Positions 42,806 through 53,614 of a stretch of DNA of 64,000 nucleotides are shown in pieces (position 1 is the stretch's first letter; the number at the start of each line of letters is the position of its first letter). Under the pieces are notes generated by a model. It was not told the DNA's origin. It ran no database searches and worked only from the letters and a program-made list of their open reading frames with translations. Both the position numbers and the translations under genes were made by a program. The DNA comes from Streptomyces iranensis (lineage in GTDB: Bacteria; Actinomycetota; Actinomycetes; Streptomycetales; Streptomycetaceae). Location of the stretch: NCBI RefSeq assembly GCF_017874715.1, contig NZ_JAGGLR010000003.1:124001-188000 (forward strand), written 5' to 3'.

Positions 42806-44731
42806 TTGTCTGCTACTGCTCCTCGCGTACGGATCACCCCTGACCGGACCGACCGCCGCCGCCGGCGCATGGTGGGCGCGGCGGTCGCGGCCGGACTGAC
42901 CCTGGGCGCCCTGGCCGCACCCGCGGCGGGCGCCGTGGACCACCACGCGCGGCACGGCGCCGGGACGGCCGCTCCCAAGGCCGACACCGGCTCGCCGGTG
43001 CGGGTGAACCAGGTCGGCTATCTGACCCACGGCCCCAAGAAGGGCACCGTGGTCACCCCCGCCACCAAGCCGCTGACCTGGACGCTCCGGGCCGCCGACG
43101 GCACCGGGCGGGCGAGCGGCACCACCACCCCCGCGGGCGTGGACCCCAGCTCCCGGCGACACGTCCAGACCTTCGACTTCAGCAGGGTCACGGATGCGGG
43201 CGAGGGGTACACCGTCACCATCGACGGGAAGAAGAGCGAGCCGTTCGCCATCGGTGACCACCTCTACGACTCGCTGCGGAGCGACGCGCTCGCGTACTTC
43301 TACCACAACCGCAGCGGCATCAAGATCGACGCGGACCTCGTGGGCTCCAAGTACGCCCGTCCCGCGGGCCATGACAAGGCGGCCCCGCACCGGGGCGACA
43401 CCGACGTCCCGTGCGTCAAGGGCGAGTGCGACTACCGCCGGAATGTCGCCGGTGGCTGGTACGACGCCGGTGACCAGGGCAAGTACGTCGTCAATGGCGG
43501 TATCTCGGTGGCCCAGCTGATGTCCGCGTACGAGCGCACCCGCACCACCAAGGGCGTCGACGCCGCGTCGATGGGCGACGGCAGGCTCCGGGTGCCCGAG
43601 CGTGGCAACGGCGTCCCGGACATCCTGGACGAGGCCCGCTGGGAGATGGAATTCCTCCTTCGCATGCAGGTGCCGAAGGGCGAGCCGCTCGCCGGTATGG
43701 CGTTCCATAAGGTGCACGACAAGCAGTGGACCGGCTTCCCGACCCGGCCGGACCAGGACCGGCAACAGCGTGAGCTGCACAAGCCGTCCACCGCGGCCAC
43801 GCTCAACCTGGCGGCGTCCGCCGCGCAGAGCGCCCGGCTGTTCAAGTCCTACGACCCGGAGTTCGCCGCCCGCTGTCTGCACGCGGCCCGTGCCGCGTGG
43901 GACGCGGCCAAGGCACATCCGAAGATCTACGCCAGCGACAAGGACTCCACGGGCGGCGGTGCCTACGGGGACCGGTACGTCGGCGACGAGTTCTACTGGG
44001 CCGCGGCCGAGCTGTTCATCACCACCGGCGACCACGGCTACGCGAAGGCGGCGCTCGACTCGCCGCTGCACCGCGACGCGGGCGCGCTCTTCCCGCGCGG
44101 CGGCGGCATGTCGTGGGCCTCGACCGCGGGCCTCGGAGCGCTGGACCTGGCCACCGTCCCCAACAAGCTCACCGAGCGGCAGCGCGCCGAGGTGCGCGCG
44201 ATGGTGACGAAGGCCGCCGACCGCTACGCCGCGGACTCCGCCAAGTCGGCCTACGGCGTGCCGTACGCGCCGAAGGGCGGCAAGTACGAGTGGGGCTCCA
44301 ACAGCCAGGTGCTCAACAACATGATCGTGCTCGCCACCGCGCACGACCTGACGGGCAAGGACCGCTACCTCGACGCGGTGCTCCGCGGCATGGACTATCT
44401 GCTGGGCGGCAATCCGCTCAACCAGTCCTATGTCACCGGCCACGGCGAACGGGACTCGCACAACCAGCACCACCGCTTCTGGGCCCATCAGCGTGACCAC
44501 CGGCTGCCGCATCCGGCGCCCGGCTCGCTGGCGGGCGGCCCGAACTCCGGGCTCCAGGACCCGGTGGCCAGGAAGAAGCTGAAGGGCTGCGCCCCGGCGA
44601 TGTGCTACACCGACAGCCTGATGGCGTTCTCCACCAACGAGATCACCATCAACTGGAACGTCCCGCTGGCCTGGATCGCCTCGTACGTCGACGGTCTGGG
44701 CGGCGGCGCGGCGGAGCAGCCCGCGCGCTGA
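42806..44731 (+). CDS. secreted endoglucanase, GH9 with N-terminal Ig-like domain
   Basis: Extracellular GH9 cellulase (or exo-glucosaminidase-like member) of 641 aa. Signal peptide: TDRRRRRMVGAAVAAGLTLGALAAPAAGA. A CelD-N type Ig-like domain (about 63-150, VRVNQVGYLTHGPKKGTVV) precedes the (alpha/alpha)6 barrel. Catalytic landmarks are GGWYDAGDQGKYV (nucleophile-assisting Asp), HNQHHRF, and DSLMAFSTNEITINWNVPL (acid Glu). No CBM or linker follows. The start is TTG 42806, needed to keep the charged n-region of the signal; ATG 42869 would remove it. Unlike the mannanase, no CebR-type box is seen upstream. Confidence 0.9.
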   Translation: MSATAPRVRITPDRTDRRRRRMVGAAVAAGLTLGALAAPAAGAVDHHARHGAGTAAPKADTGSPVRVNQVGYLTHGPKKGTVVTPATKPLTWTLRAADGTGRASGTTTPAGVDPSSRRHVQTFDFSRVTDAGEGYTVTIDGKKSEPFAIGDHLYDSLRSDALAYFYHNRSGIKIDADLVGSKYARPAGHDKAAPHRGDTDVPCVKGECDYRRNVAGGWYDAGDQGKYVVNGGISVAQLMSAYERTRTTKGVDAASMGDGRLRVPERGNGVPDILDEARWEMEFLLRMQVPKGEPLAGMAFHKVHDKQWTGFPTRPDQDRQQRELHKPSTAATLNLAASAAQSARLFKSYDPEFAARCLHAARAAWDAAKAHPKIYASDKDSTGGGAYGDRYVGDEFYWAAAELFITTGDHGYAKAALDSPLHRDAGALFPRGGGMSWASTAGLGALDLATVPNKLTERQRAEVRAMVTKAADRYAADSAKSAYGVPYAPKGGKYEWGSNSQVLNNMIVLATAHDLTGKDRYLDAVLRGMDYLLGGNPLNQSYVTGHGERDSHNQHHRFWAHQRDHRLPHPAPGSLAGGPNSGLQDPVARKKLKGCAPAMCYTDSLMAFSTNEITINWNVPLAWIASYVDGLGGGAAEQPAR

Positions 44732-44751
44732 CCCGGCCCGGCCGGAACACG

Positions 44752-44789
44752 CCGCCGCCCACCCGCGCTCGGGCGCGGGTGGGCGGCGG
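44752..44789. terminator. 17-bp perfect hairpin between GH9 and argG
   Basis: CCGCCGCCCACCCGCGC (44752-44768) pairs perfectly with GCGCGGGTGGGCGGCGG (44773-44789) over a TCGG tetraloop. It lies in the 76-bp convergent gap and should stop transcription from both sides. Confidence 0.85.
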
Positions 44790-44807
44790 ACCAGGGAAGC
44801 GGGGAGG

Positions 44808-46291
<1,484 letters not shown>

Positions 46292-46346
46292 GGCTCCCTG
46301 GTGATGGCCTTGATCCACACCTCCCTCCCCGGCGCGAAGGCGGGGG

Positions 46347-48536
46347 TCACGAGGCGGTCAGATACGCCTCCACCTCACTGACCTGGGCCGCCGGCCAGCC
46401 GGTGTTGCCGGTGACGTTGAGCCTCAGATATCGCACATTCGTGCCGTCGGGCAGGGCGACGGTGACCTTGTTGCCGGACGCCGGGTCGAAGCGGTAGCCC
46501 TGCGAGCCCACCACCGTCGAGTACGAGGAGCCGTCGGCGCTGCCCAGCACGGACAGGGTCTGGGTGCGGGCGCCCCACGCCGACGAGGGCGGCAGCTTCA
46601 GCACCAGCCGGCGGACCGCCTGGCCGGCGCCGAGGTCCACGGTCAGGGCCTGCGGAAAGGCGTTGTTGGCCGACTCCCAGTAGGTGTTCGCGTCGCCGTC
46701 GACCGCCTTGCCGGGGGTGTAGACGTCTTGGGAGCCGGTCGCGGTGGCCGGGCGGCCCTTGGCGAGGTTGCGGCCCGGCTCGGGATCCGGGTTGCCCTGG
46801 CCGGGCTGCGGCCAGCTGGCACAGTCCGACCAGGTGCTGCTCCAGCCGGAGTTGCCACCGCCGTCGGTGAGGGCGAAGGTGCCGGAGCCGGACGGGTAGG
46901 GGCAGTTGTAGACGCCCGCCGCGCCGACGCTGGACGCCGTGACATCGCTGAACTTCGCCGCCCCCTGCGCCTCGGCCTGGACAACGACCGTTCCGGGGTT
47001 GGTCACGGTCGCGCCGGACACATTGACGTTCTTGACCGGGTAGCCCCTGCCGCCGCCGGAGACGAACTCGAAGGCGCTGTACGGGCTGTCGGTGACGGTC
47101 GTGTTGGTGATGTTGACCGTGGCCTCGATCGCGCTGTCGTAGGAGTCGACGCGCAGGGCGCCCATCGGGTGGTTCCAGTTGGGGTTCATGGCGCCCGCGC
47201 GGACCAGTGTGTTGCCGTCGACCGTGATCGTGCCGGCCAGCGGGTGGAACGGGTCCATGAACTTCTGGTTGGAGATGGCGATACCACTGCCGAGGGCGTT
47301 GGTGTCGGAGATGAGGTTGTTCTTGACGGTGATGTCCGTACCGCCGTAGATCGCGATGCCGTTGGCGAGGTTCGGCTGCGAGATGGTGTTGCCCTCGAAG
47401 CTGCTGTTGGTGTCCGGCGAGTTCAGCGACCACATGGCGAGTGCGTCGTCGCCCTGGTTGCGCAGGAAGTTGTTCCGCACGCGTACGTTCTTCGCGGTGC
47501 CGTTGAGGTTGAGGCCGTCGGCCGTCATGTCCAGGAAGCGGTTGTTCTCGACCACGAGGTTGTCGTTGTTGCCCATCAGCCACAGACCGACCTTCAGGTG
47601 CTGCAGCCACATGCCGGACACACTGGAGCCCGGACCGAGCGAGCCGTTGACGAAGTTGTCCGGGTTGGAGTCGACGCGCTCGGTGACCTCGCCGATGACC
47701 GCGAAGTCCTTGATGTGCACGTTGCCGGAGGAGCTGGACTGGTCGATGAACCGCGAGGTGTGCACCACGGAGTGCCAGCCGCCGGCGCCCTGGAGGGTGA
47801 CGTGTCGGACACCGTTCAGCGAGGAGGTGAGCTTGTAGTCACCCGGCGGGATCCAGACCACTCCGCCCTGGGCGGCGGCGATGGCGTCCCGGAACGCCTG
47901 GGTGGAGTCGCCCTGCCCGCTGGGGTCGGCGCCCTTGGAGGTGACGGACACCGATCCGGCGGGCTGGGAGGCGGCCGCCGCGACCTGCTCGAAGTCGGCC
48001 ACGTCCACGGTGACCTGGGTGTTCGCCGCCTCGAAGGCGATCTTGTCACCGGCCTGGACCTCTCGGCCGAGCAGCACCCGGGCGTTGTCGTAGAGGTGGT
48101 GGGTCTTCGACCCCGCGATCCAGCTGGTGTCCACGTACGAGTACTTGGACGTGACCGCGATGGTCTTGGCCAGCTTGGTGCCGTTGACATAGACGTTCAG
48201 CGTGCCCGACTGGCCGTCGGGCACGCTGTAGGCCACGTTCACCGCGTTGGCCGCGCGCGGTGCGGTGAACTCCACGCGCTGCCCGGCGGCGAGGCGGACG
48301 GCCTGCCGCCCGGACGCCTCGGAGGCGAGCGTGCCCTGGGTGAAGTCGGGGCCGATCTTCGTCCCCGTGGTGCTGGCCGACTCGGCCTCGGCCGAGGTGA
48401 ACGGCAGGGAGGCACCCGCGGCCGCGTGCGCGGCCGTCGGGGTCAGGGTGACGAGCATGCCGGCCGCGAGGGCGACGGCCGCGCCGATCGCCGACAGGCG
48501 TTTGGTGGATGCCGATGCGGTACTGCTGCGGTGCAT
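46347..48536 (-). CDS. secreted alpha-1,3-glucanase/mycodextranase, GH87, with carbohydrate-binding domains
   Basis: Extracellular beta-helix glycosidase of 729 aa. Signal peptide 1-39. Residues 45-185 form a CBM6/35-like domain (FTSAEAESASTTG, QAVRLAAGQRVEFTAP). The GH87 right-handed helix (about 195-560) contains the three Asp found catalytically important in GH87: D340 in MTADGLNLNG and D363/D364 in NQGDDALAMWS. After a Pro/Gly linker, a discoidin-like CBM32 occupies about 590-729 (NLAKGRPATATGS, AVDGDANTYWES). GH87 enzymes cut alpha-1,3-glucan of fungal walls and dental or bacterial mutan, or nigeran. It is the last gene of an ABC/GH13 operon, 54 bp after the alpha-glucosidase. Confidence 0.82.
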   Translation of the reverse strand: MHRSSTASASTKRLSAIGAAVALAAGMLVTLTPTAAHAAAGASLPFTSAEAESASTTGTKIGPDFTQGTLASEASGRQAVRLAAGQRVEFTAPRAANAVNVAYSVPDGQSGTLNVYVNGTKLAKTIAVTSKYSYVDTSWIAGSKTHHLYDNARVLLGREVQAGDKIAFEAANTQVTVDVADFEQVAAAASQPAGSVSVTSKGADPSGQGDSTQAFRDAIAAAQGGVVWIPPGDYKLTSSLNGVRHVTLQGAGGWHSVVHTSRFIDQSSSSGNVHIKDFAVIGEVTERVDSNPDNFVNGSLGPGSSVSGMWLQHLKVGLWLMGNNDNLVVENNRFLDMTADGLNLNGTAKNVRVRNNFLRNQGDDALAMWSLNSPDTNSSFEGNTISQPNLANGIAIYGGTDITVKNNLISDTNALGSGIAISNQKFMDPFHPLAGTITVDGNTLVRAGAMNPNWNHPMGALRVDSYDSAIEATVNITNTTVTDSPYSAFEFVSGGGRGYPVKNVNVSGATVTNPGTVVVQAEAQGAAKFSDVTASSVGAAGVYNCPYPSGSGTFALTDGGGNSGWSSTWSDCASWPQPGQGNPDPEPGRNLAKGRPATATGSQDVYTPGKAVDGDANTYWESANNAFPQALTVDLGAGQAVRRLVLKLPPSSAWGARTQTLSVLGSADGSSYSTVVGSQGYRFDPASGNKVTVALPDGTNVRYLRLNVTGNTGWPAAQVSEVEAYLTAS

Positions 48537-48590
48537 GTGCTGATCCCTTCATGGTGGGGGTGGTGGGATAGCGCGGTGCGGGGTGGCGCC

Positions 48591-50189
48591 TCAGCGGAGC
48601 AGCCAGGCCGCCGTGTCCCGCGGAAGGCGGCCCCGGTCGTCCAGCGGGCCGCTGCTGAGCAGAAGCCGGGAGGTGCCGTCCAGCTCGGCGGGGGCGTCCG
48701 CGAGGTTGACCACGCAGACCAGGCCGTCCTCACGGGCGAAGGCCAGGACACCGTCGGCCGAGGGGAGCCAGGTCAGCGGCCCGTCGCCGAAGCCGGGGGT
48801 GGCGCGGCGGATGCGGATCGCCGCGCGGTAGAGGCCGAGCATCGAGCCCGGGTCCGCCGTCTGCAGATCCGCCGCGTACACCGCCCAGTGCGCGGGCTGC
48901 GGCAGCCACGGCTCCTCGCGCGAGCCGAAACCGGCGTACGGCCCCTCCGCTGCCCACGGCAGCGGCACCCGGCAGCCGTCGCGGCCCGGGTCGGTGCCAC
49001 CGGAGCGGAAGTGCATCGGGTCCTGGATGCGGTCGCGGGGGATCTCGGCCTCGGGCAGGCCCAGTTCCTCGCCCTGGTAGACATAGACCGCGCCGGGCAG
49101 GGCCAGCGACAGCAGGGCGGCGGCCCGCGCCCGCCGGGTGCCGAGGGCGAGGTCGGTGGGGGTGCCGAAGACCTTGGTGGCGAAGTCGAAACCGGTGTCC
49201 TCGCGCCCGTAGCGGGTGACCGTGCGGGTCACGTCGTGGTTGCACAGCACCCAGGTGGCCGGAGCGCCCACCGGAGCGTGTTCGGCGAGCGTCTCGTCGA
49301 TCGACGTCCGCAGCCGCCGGGCGTCCCAGGGGCAGGCCAGAAAGGAGAAGTTGAAGGCGGTGTGCAGCTCGTCGGGGCGCAGATAGCGGGCGAAGCGCTC
49401 GCTGTCGGGCAGCCACACCTCGCCGACGAAGACACCGCCGTACTCGTCGGCCACGCCGCGCCAGGAGCGGTAGATGTCATGGAGCTCGTCGAGGTCGACG
49501 TACGGATGCGGATCGCGGCCCTCGACGAAGTCGGGCAGCCGGGGATCCTTGGCCAGCAGGGCGGCCGAGTCGATGCGCACCCCCGCGACACCCCGCTCGA
49601 ACCAGAAGCGCAGGATGTCCTCGTGCTCCTGGCGTACGGCCGGATGAGCCCAGTTGAGGTCCGGCTGCTCGGGGGCGAACAGATGCAGATACCAGTGGCC
49701 GTCCGGCAGCCGGGTCCACGCCGGGCCGCCGAACTCCGACGTCCAGTCGTTGGGCGGCAGTTCACCATGGTCGCCGCGGCCCGGACGGACGTGGAAGAGC
49801 TCGCGCTCGGCGCCGCCCGCGAGGGCGGCCCGCCACCAGGGGTGCTGGTCGGAGACGTGGTTCGGCACGATGTCGACGATGGTGCGGATGCCCAGCTCGC
49901 GGGCCTCGGCGATGAGCTTCTCCGCCTCGGCCAGGGTGCCGAAGGCCGGGTCGATGGCGCGGTAGTCGGCGACGTCGTAGCCGCCGTCCTTCATGGGCGA
50001 CTGGTACCAGGGGCTGAACCACAGCGCGTCGACGCCGAGTTCGGCGAGGTACGGCAGCCTGGCGCGGACGCCCGCGAGGTCGCCGGTGCCATCGCCGTCC
50101 CCGTCGGCGAAGCTGCGCACATACACCTGGTAGATGACGGCGGAGCGCCACCAGTCGTTCGGTGTCCGGGCAGGGGTGGGCTGGGCCAC
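48591..50189 (-). CDS. cytoplasmic alpha-glucosidase, GH13
   Basis: GH13 enzyme of 532 aa without signal peptide, like AglA or oligo-1,6-glucosidase. Seen: VIYQVYVRSFADGDGDGTGDL, the DIVPNHVSDQHPWW region, nucleophile Asp in GVAGVRIDSAALLAK, acid/base Glu in GVFVGEVWLPD, and transition-state Asp in LCNHDVTRTVTRYG. Expected to release glucose from imported short alpha-glucosides; in this operon alpha-1,3-linked nigero-oligosaccharides are the natural guess. The GTG start at 50189 lies 30 bp after the MalG-type permease stop. Transcribed together with transporter and GH87. Confidence 0.92.
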   Translation of the reverse strand: MAQPTPARTPNDWWRSAVIYQVYVRSFADGDGDGTGDLAGVRARLPYLAELGVDALWFSPWYQSPMKDGGYDVADYRAIDPAFGTLAEAEKLIAEARELGIRTIVDIVPNHVSDQHPWWRAALAGGAERELFHVRPGRGDHGELPPNDWTSEFGGPAWTRLPDGHWYLHLFAPEQPDLNWAHPAVRQEHEDILRFWFERGVAGVRIDSAALLAKDPRLPDFVEGRDPHPYVDLDELHDIYRSWRGVADEYGGVFVGEVWLPDSERFARYLRPDELHTAFNFSFLACPWDARRLRTSIDETLAEHAPVGAPATWVLCNHDVTRTVTRYGREDTGFDFATKVFGTPTDLALGTRRARAAALLSLALPGAVYVYQGEELGLPEAEIPRDRIQDPMHFRSGGTDPGRDGCRVPLPWAAEGPYAGFGSREEPWLPQPAHWAVYAADLQTADPGSMLGLYRAAIRIRRATPGFGDGPLTWLPSADGVLAFAREDGLVCVVNLADAPAELDGTSRLLLSSGPLDDRGRLPRDTAAWLLR

Positions 50190-50219
50190 GGTGGGAGCCT
50201 TTCTGTCGAGGGGGCGGTG

Positions 50220-51095
50220 TCAGCCCTTCGTGCTGCCCGCGCTGATCCCGGCGATGATGTGCCGCTGGAAGACGAGGAACAGCGCGACCATCGGGATGCT
50301 GGCGATGACCATCGCGGCGATGAGCACGGTCAGCTGGATGTTCTGCGACAGCTGGACGAGTGCCACGCTGATCGGCTGCTTACCGGTGTCGGAGAAGACC
50401 ATCAGCGGCCACAGGAAGTCCTGCCACACCGCCACCAGCGCGAAGATCGACACAACGCCGAGCACCGGACGCGACATGGGCAGCACGATCGACCACAGGG
50501 TGCGAAGCCGTCCGGCGCCGTCGATCTCGGCGGCCTCCAGGACATCGCGCGGGAGCTGGTCGAAGAACCGCTTGAGGAGATAGAGGTTGAAGGCGTTCGC
50601 GACGGCCGGCAGCCAGATCGCGAGCGGGTCGTTGAGCAGGCTGGTGTGGATCAGCGGCAGGTCGGCGACGGTCAGGTACTTCGGCACGACCAGCGCCTGG
50701 GCCGGGACCATCAGCGTGGCCAGGATGCCACCGAGGATCACCTTGCCGAAGGCGGGCTTCAGCCTGGACAGGGCGTAGGCGGCGGCCGTGCAGAAGACCA
50801 GCTGGAACAGCCAGGCCCCGGCCGCCTGGACCACCGTGTTCCACAGGTGCTGCGGAAGCTGCATCAGGTCCCAGGCGTCGCCGTAGCCGCTGAGGTGCCA
50901 CTGCTCGGGGACGAGGGTGGGCGGGGTCTTCGCCACCTCGTCCGGCGACTTCATCGCACCGGTCACCATCCAGTAGACGGGGAAGAGGAAGGCGATCGCG
51001 AACAGCACCACCACGGCGGTGAAGACCGTCCAGTAGACGGCCCGGCCACGGGGGCGGGCCAGGGTGGCGGGGGAGACGAGGGTCCGGGTGCTCAT
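50220..51095 (-). CDS. sugar ABC transporter permease (MalG type)
   Basis: Inner-membrane permease of 291 aa with six helices. The cytoplasmic EAA loop EAAEIDGAGRLRTLWSIVLPMSRP contacts the ATPase. N-terminal helix AVYWTVFTAVVVLFAIAFLFPVYWMVTGAMKSPDE is typical of the second permease in carbohydrate CUT1 systems. Its ATG overlaps the stop of the upstream permease by 4 bp (ATGA). No ATPase gene is in the operon, which in Streptomyces points to the shared ATPase MsiK. Confidence 0.94.
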   Translation of the reverse strand: MSTRTLVSPATLARPRGRAVYWTVFTAVVVLFAIAFLFPVYWMVTGAMKSPDEVAKTPPTLVPEQWHLSGYGDAWDLMQLPQHLWNTVVQAAGAWLFQLVFCTAAAYALSRLKPAFGKVILGGILATLMVPAQALVVPKYLTVADLPLIHTSLLNDPLAIWLPAVANAFNLYLLKRFFDQLPRDVLEAAEIDGAGRLRTLWSIVLPMSRPVLGVVSIFALVAVWQDFLWPLMVFSDTGKQPISVALVQLSQNIQLTVLIAAMVIASIPMVALFLVFQRHIIAGISAGSTKG

Positions 51096-52048
51096 GCGTC
51101 GTCCTCCCCGGAGCGGGTCAGCCGCAGATAGAGGGCGGAGAAGGCGCCGAGCAGCACGAGCAGCATCACGCTCAGCGCGCAGGCGCCACCGAAGTCGTTG
51201 TAGAGGAAGGCGTACTTGTAGATCAGGTAGAGGACGGTGACCGTGGCGTTCTCCGGGCCACCACCGGTGATCACGAATGGCTCGGTGAAGACCTGCATTG
51301 TCGCGATGATCTGCAGCAGCATCAGCATGAGGATCACGAACCGCGTCTGGGGGATCGTGACGTGGCGGATGCGCTGGAGCAGGCTCGCACCGTCGAGTTC
51401 GGCCGCCTCGTACAGCTCACCGGGGATGGACTGCAGCGCCGCCAGGTAGATCAGGACGGTGCCGCCCATATTGGCCCAGGTGGCCACGGCGACGAGGGAG
51501 ATCAGGGCGGTGTCGGCGCCGTTGGACCAGTTCGAGGTGGGCAGGTGCAGGAAGCGCAGCGCCTCGTTGGCCAGCCCGGCGCCCGGGTCGTAGAACCACT
51601 TCCACAGCAGGGCGCTGACCACCGGCGGGATCATCACCGGCAGATAGACCACGACCCTGAAGAACGCCTTGGCGTGCCGGAGTTCATTGAGTACGAGGGC
51701 GAGCAGGAACGGGATCGCGAAGCCGATGAGCAGCGCCAGCAGGGTGAAGGTGAGGGTGTTCCGCCAGGCCGCGGTGAACTCCGGATCGTGCAGGACACGG
51801 GTGAAGTTGGCGGTGCCGACCCATTCGGGGGACGAGCCGGGCGTGTACTTCTGGAAGGCGATCACGACCGCACGGATCGCCGGGTACCAGGAGAACAGCG
51901 CGAAGCAGATCAGGCCGCCGAGGAGGAAGCCATAGGCCCGGACCTGATCGGCGAGACGGCGCCGCCCCCGACCCCCCGCCGGGGGCGGCGCCTGCACGGG
52001 GTGGACGGCGATCGCCTCGGCGGGCGGCCGCGCAGCGGTCCTGGTCAT
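51092..52048 (-). CDS. sugar ABC transporter permease (MalF type)
   Basis: Permease of 318 aa with six membrane helices after a Pro-rich cytoplasmic N-terminus. EAA loop ELYEAAELDGASLLQRIRHVTIPQTR. RAYGFLLGGLICFALFSWYPAIRAVVIAFQKY and ITGGGPENATVTVLYLIYKYAF are typical for the CUT1 first permease. It starts 4 bp after the binding-protein stop and overlaps the second permease, so the three transport genes form one translational unit. Confidence 0.94.
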   Translation of the reverse strand: MTRTAARPPAEAIAVHPVQAPPPAGGRGRRRLADQVRAYGFLLGGLICFALFSWYPAIRAVVIAFQKYTPGSSPEWVGTANFTRVLHDPEFTAAWRNTLTFTLLALLIGFAIPFLLALVLNELRHAKAFFRVVVYLPVMIPPVVSALLWKWFYDPGAGLANEALRFLHLPTSNWSNGADTALISLVAVATWANMGGTVLIYLAALQSIPGELYEAAELDGASLLQRIRHVTIPQTRFVILMLMLLQIIATMQVFTEPFVITGGGPENATVTVLYLIYKYAFLYNDFGGACALSVMLLVLLGAFSALYLRLTRSGEDDA

Positions 52049-52052
52049 CGGG

Positions 52053-53396
52053 TCAGCCCCGGGCCAGAATGTTGTCGATCTTGTCGGAGGCTTCCTTCAG
52101 CAGCTGGTCGATATCGGCGTCCTTCTTGGTGAGGACGGCGGAGACGGCCCCGTCGAGTACGGAGTAGATCTGCTGGGCGTGCGGCGGCTCGATCTTCATC
52201 CGCAGCTTCTGATTGCCGTCGAGGAAGGTCTGGTAGTTGCCCACGGGGACATTGGCGTTGGCCTTCTTGATCTGCTGGTCCCTGGCGTCCGCGGCGCCGG
52301 TGAACAGCCGTGGCTCGGGCAGGCCCACCGGAGCGTTCTGTTTCTTGGCGCGGACGTAGTCGCCGAGGAAGCCCTTGCCCGGGGTGAGGAACATGTGGTC
52401 GAGCCACTTGAGGCCGGCCCGGATCTGGGCGGGCGTGTCCTTCTTCTGGAACATGTAGCCGTCGCCGCCGATGAGCGTGCCCTCGCCGCCGGGCATGGGG
52501 GCGATGGCGAGGTCCTTGTAGTTGCCGCCCTTCTCCTTCACCAGGATGGGGAGGTTGTCGGGCGCGGCCAGGTACATGCCCAGCTTGCCGGAGCCCATCA
52601 GCTGCTGGGCGTCGTTGATGACCAGGAGCTGCTTGCTGCCCATCGAGTCGTCCACCCAGCGCATGTCGTGGAGGTTCCGCAGCACGGCCCGCGCCTCGGG
52701 GGTGTCTATGGTGGCCTTCTCGCCGTCCGCGCTGACGACGTCGCCGCCCTGTGAGTACAGCTCGGCGGTGAAGTGCCAGCCTCCCTGGTTCTGGGCGCTG
52801 TAGTCCGCGTAGCCGACCGTGCCATCGCCCAGCTCGGCGATCCTCTTGGCGTCGGTGCGGACCTCCTCCCAGGTCATCGGGGGTTTGTCGGGGTCGAGTC
52901 CGGCCTTCTGGAAGAGCTTGCGGTTGTAGATCAGACCCATTGAGTAGCCGGTGCGCGGGATGCCGTAGATCTTGCCGTCGACCGTGTAGATGTCGCGCAG
53001 CTGCTTGCTGAGGGTGGAGTAGCTCTTCAACTCCTTGACGTACGGAGTGAGATCGGCCGCCTGGTTGATGTCGACCACGTGTCCGGCGTCGGTGAAGTAC
53101 GTGTAGAAGACGTTCTCCATCTGGCCGCCGGCGAGCTTGGCGTCGAACGTCTTCGGGTCCTGGCAGGGGAACGCGTCATGCGCGACGACGTCGATGTCCG
53201 GGTTCTGCTTCTCGAAGGAGGCGATGTCCTCCTCGAAGAACCTGCGGTCGACCTTGGCGCTCTTGGGCGGCATGCAGTTGACCGTGATGCGCGTCTTTCC
53301 GCCCGCCGAGCCGTCGCCCGACCCGCCGCAGGCGGTGAGGGCGAGGGAGAACGTGCTGAGCGCGATGAGAGTACGACGGAACCCGGTGCTTCTCAT
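52053..53396 (-). CDS. extracellular sugar-binding lipoprotein
   Basis: Solute-binding protein of the CUT1 ABC transporter, 447 aa. The signal peptide ends in lipobox LTACGG (lipidated Cys at about 23). Typical class I binding-protein segments: FEKQNPDIDVVAHDAF, KIYGIPRTGYSMGLIYNRKLFQKAGLDPDKPPMTWEEV, and TLIGGDGYMFQKKDTPAQIRAGLKWLDHM. The ATG at 53396 has GAGGGG eight bases upstream. First gene of the five-gene alpha-glucan operon. Its specificity is inferred from GH13/GH87 neighbours as an alpha-gluco-oligosaccharide, probably alpha-1,3-linked. Confidence 0.93.
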   Translation of the reverse strand: MRSTGFRRTLIALSTFSLALTACGGSGDGSAGGKTRITVNCMPPKSAKVDRRFFEEDIASFEKQNPDIDVVAHDAFPCQDPKTFDAKLAGGQMENVFYTYFTDAGHVVDINQAADLTPYVKELKSYSTLSKQLRDIYTVDGKIYGIPRTGYSMGLIYNRKLFQKAGLDPDKPPMTWEEVRTDAKRIAELGDGTVGYADYSAQNQGGWHFTAELYSQGGDVVSADGEKATIDTPEARAVLRNLHDMRWVDDSMGSKQLLVINDAQQLMGSGKLGMYLAAPDNLPILVKEKGGNYKDLAIAPMPGGEGTLIGGDGYMFQKKDTPAQIRAGLKWLDHMFLTPGKGFLGDYVRAKKQNAPVGLPEPRLFTGAADARDQQIKKANANVPVGNYQTFLDGNQKLRMKIEPPHAQQIYSVLDGAVSAVLTKKDADIDQLLKEASDKIDNILARG

Positions 53397-53614
53397 GGGT
53401 GGACCCCTCTGTACAGGAGCAGGGAAGCCCCACGGCCGCGAGCGGGGCGCACACAACCGTGAGTGCGCCGCACACTCAAGCACCGACGACATCGGCCCGC
53501 AAGATGTCGCGTAGATTCTGTAATTATTCAACTGCATTGCGAATGGGGTGGATTGAGCCTGCCGACCGCCTCTCGGCCGCCTTTTTGATCACCCCTCGAC
53601 GGCCCTCCGCTCTC

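Noticed and set aside
46728-51131. Very long open frame on the forward strand (over 1400 codons)
   Set aside because: It lies opposite GH87, GH13 and permease genes with clear motifs; its product is Gly/Arg/Val-rich without domains. High third-position GC creates such antisense frames.
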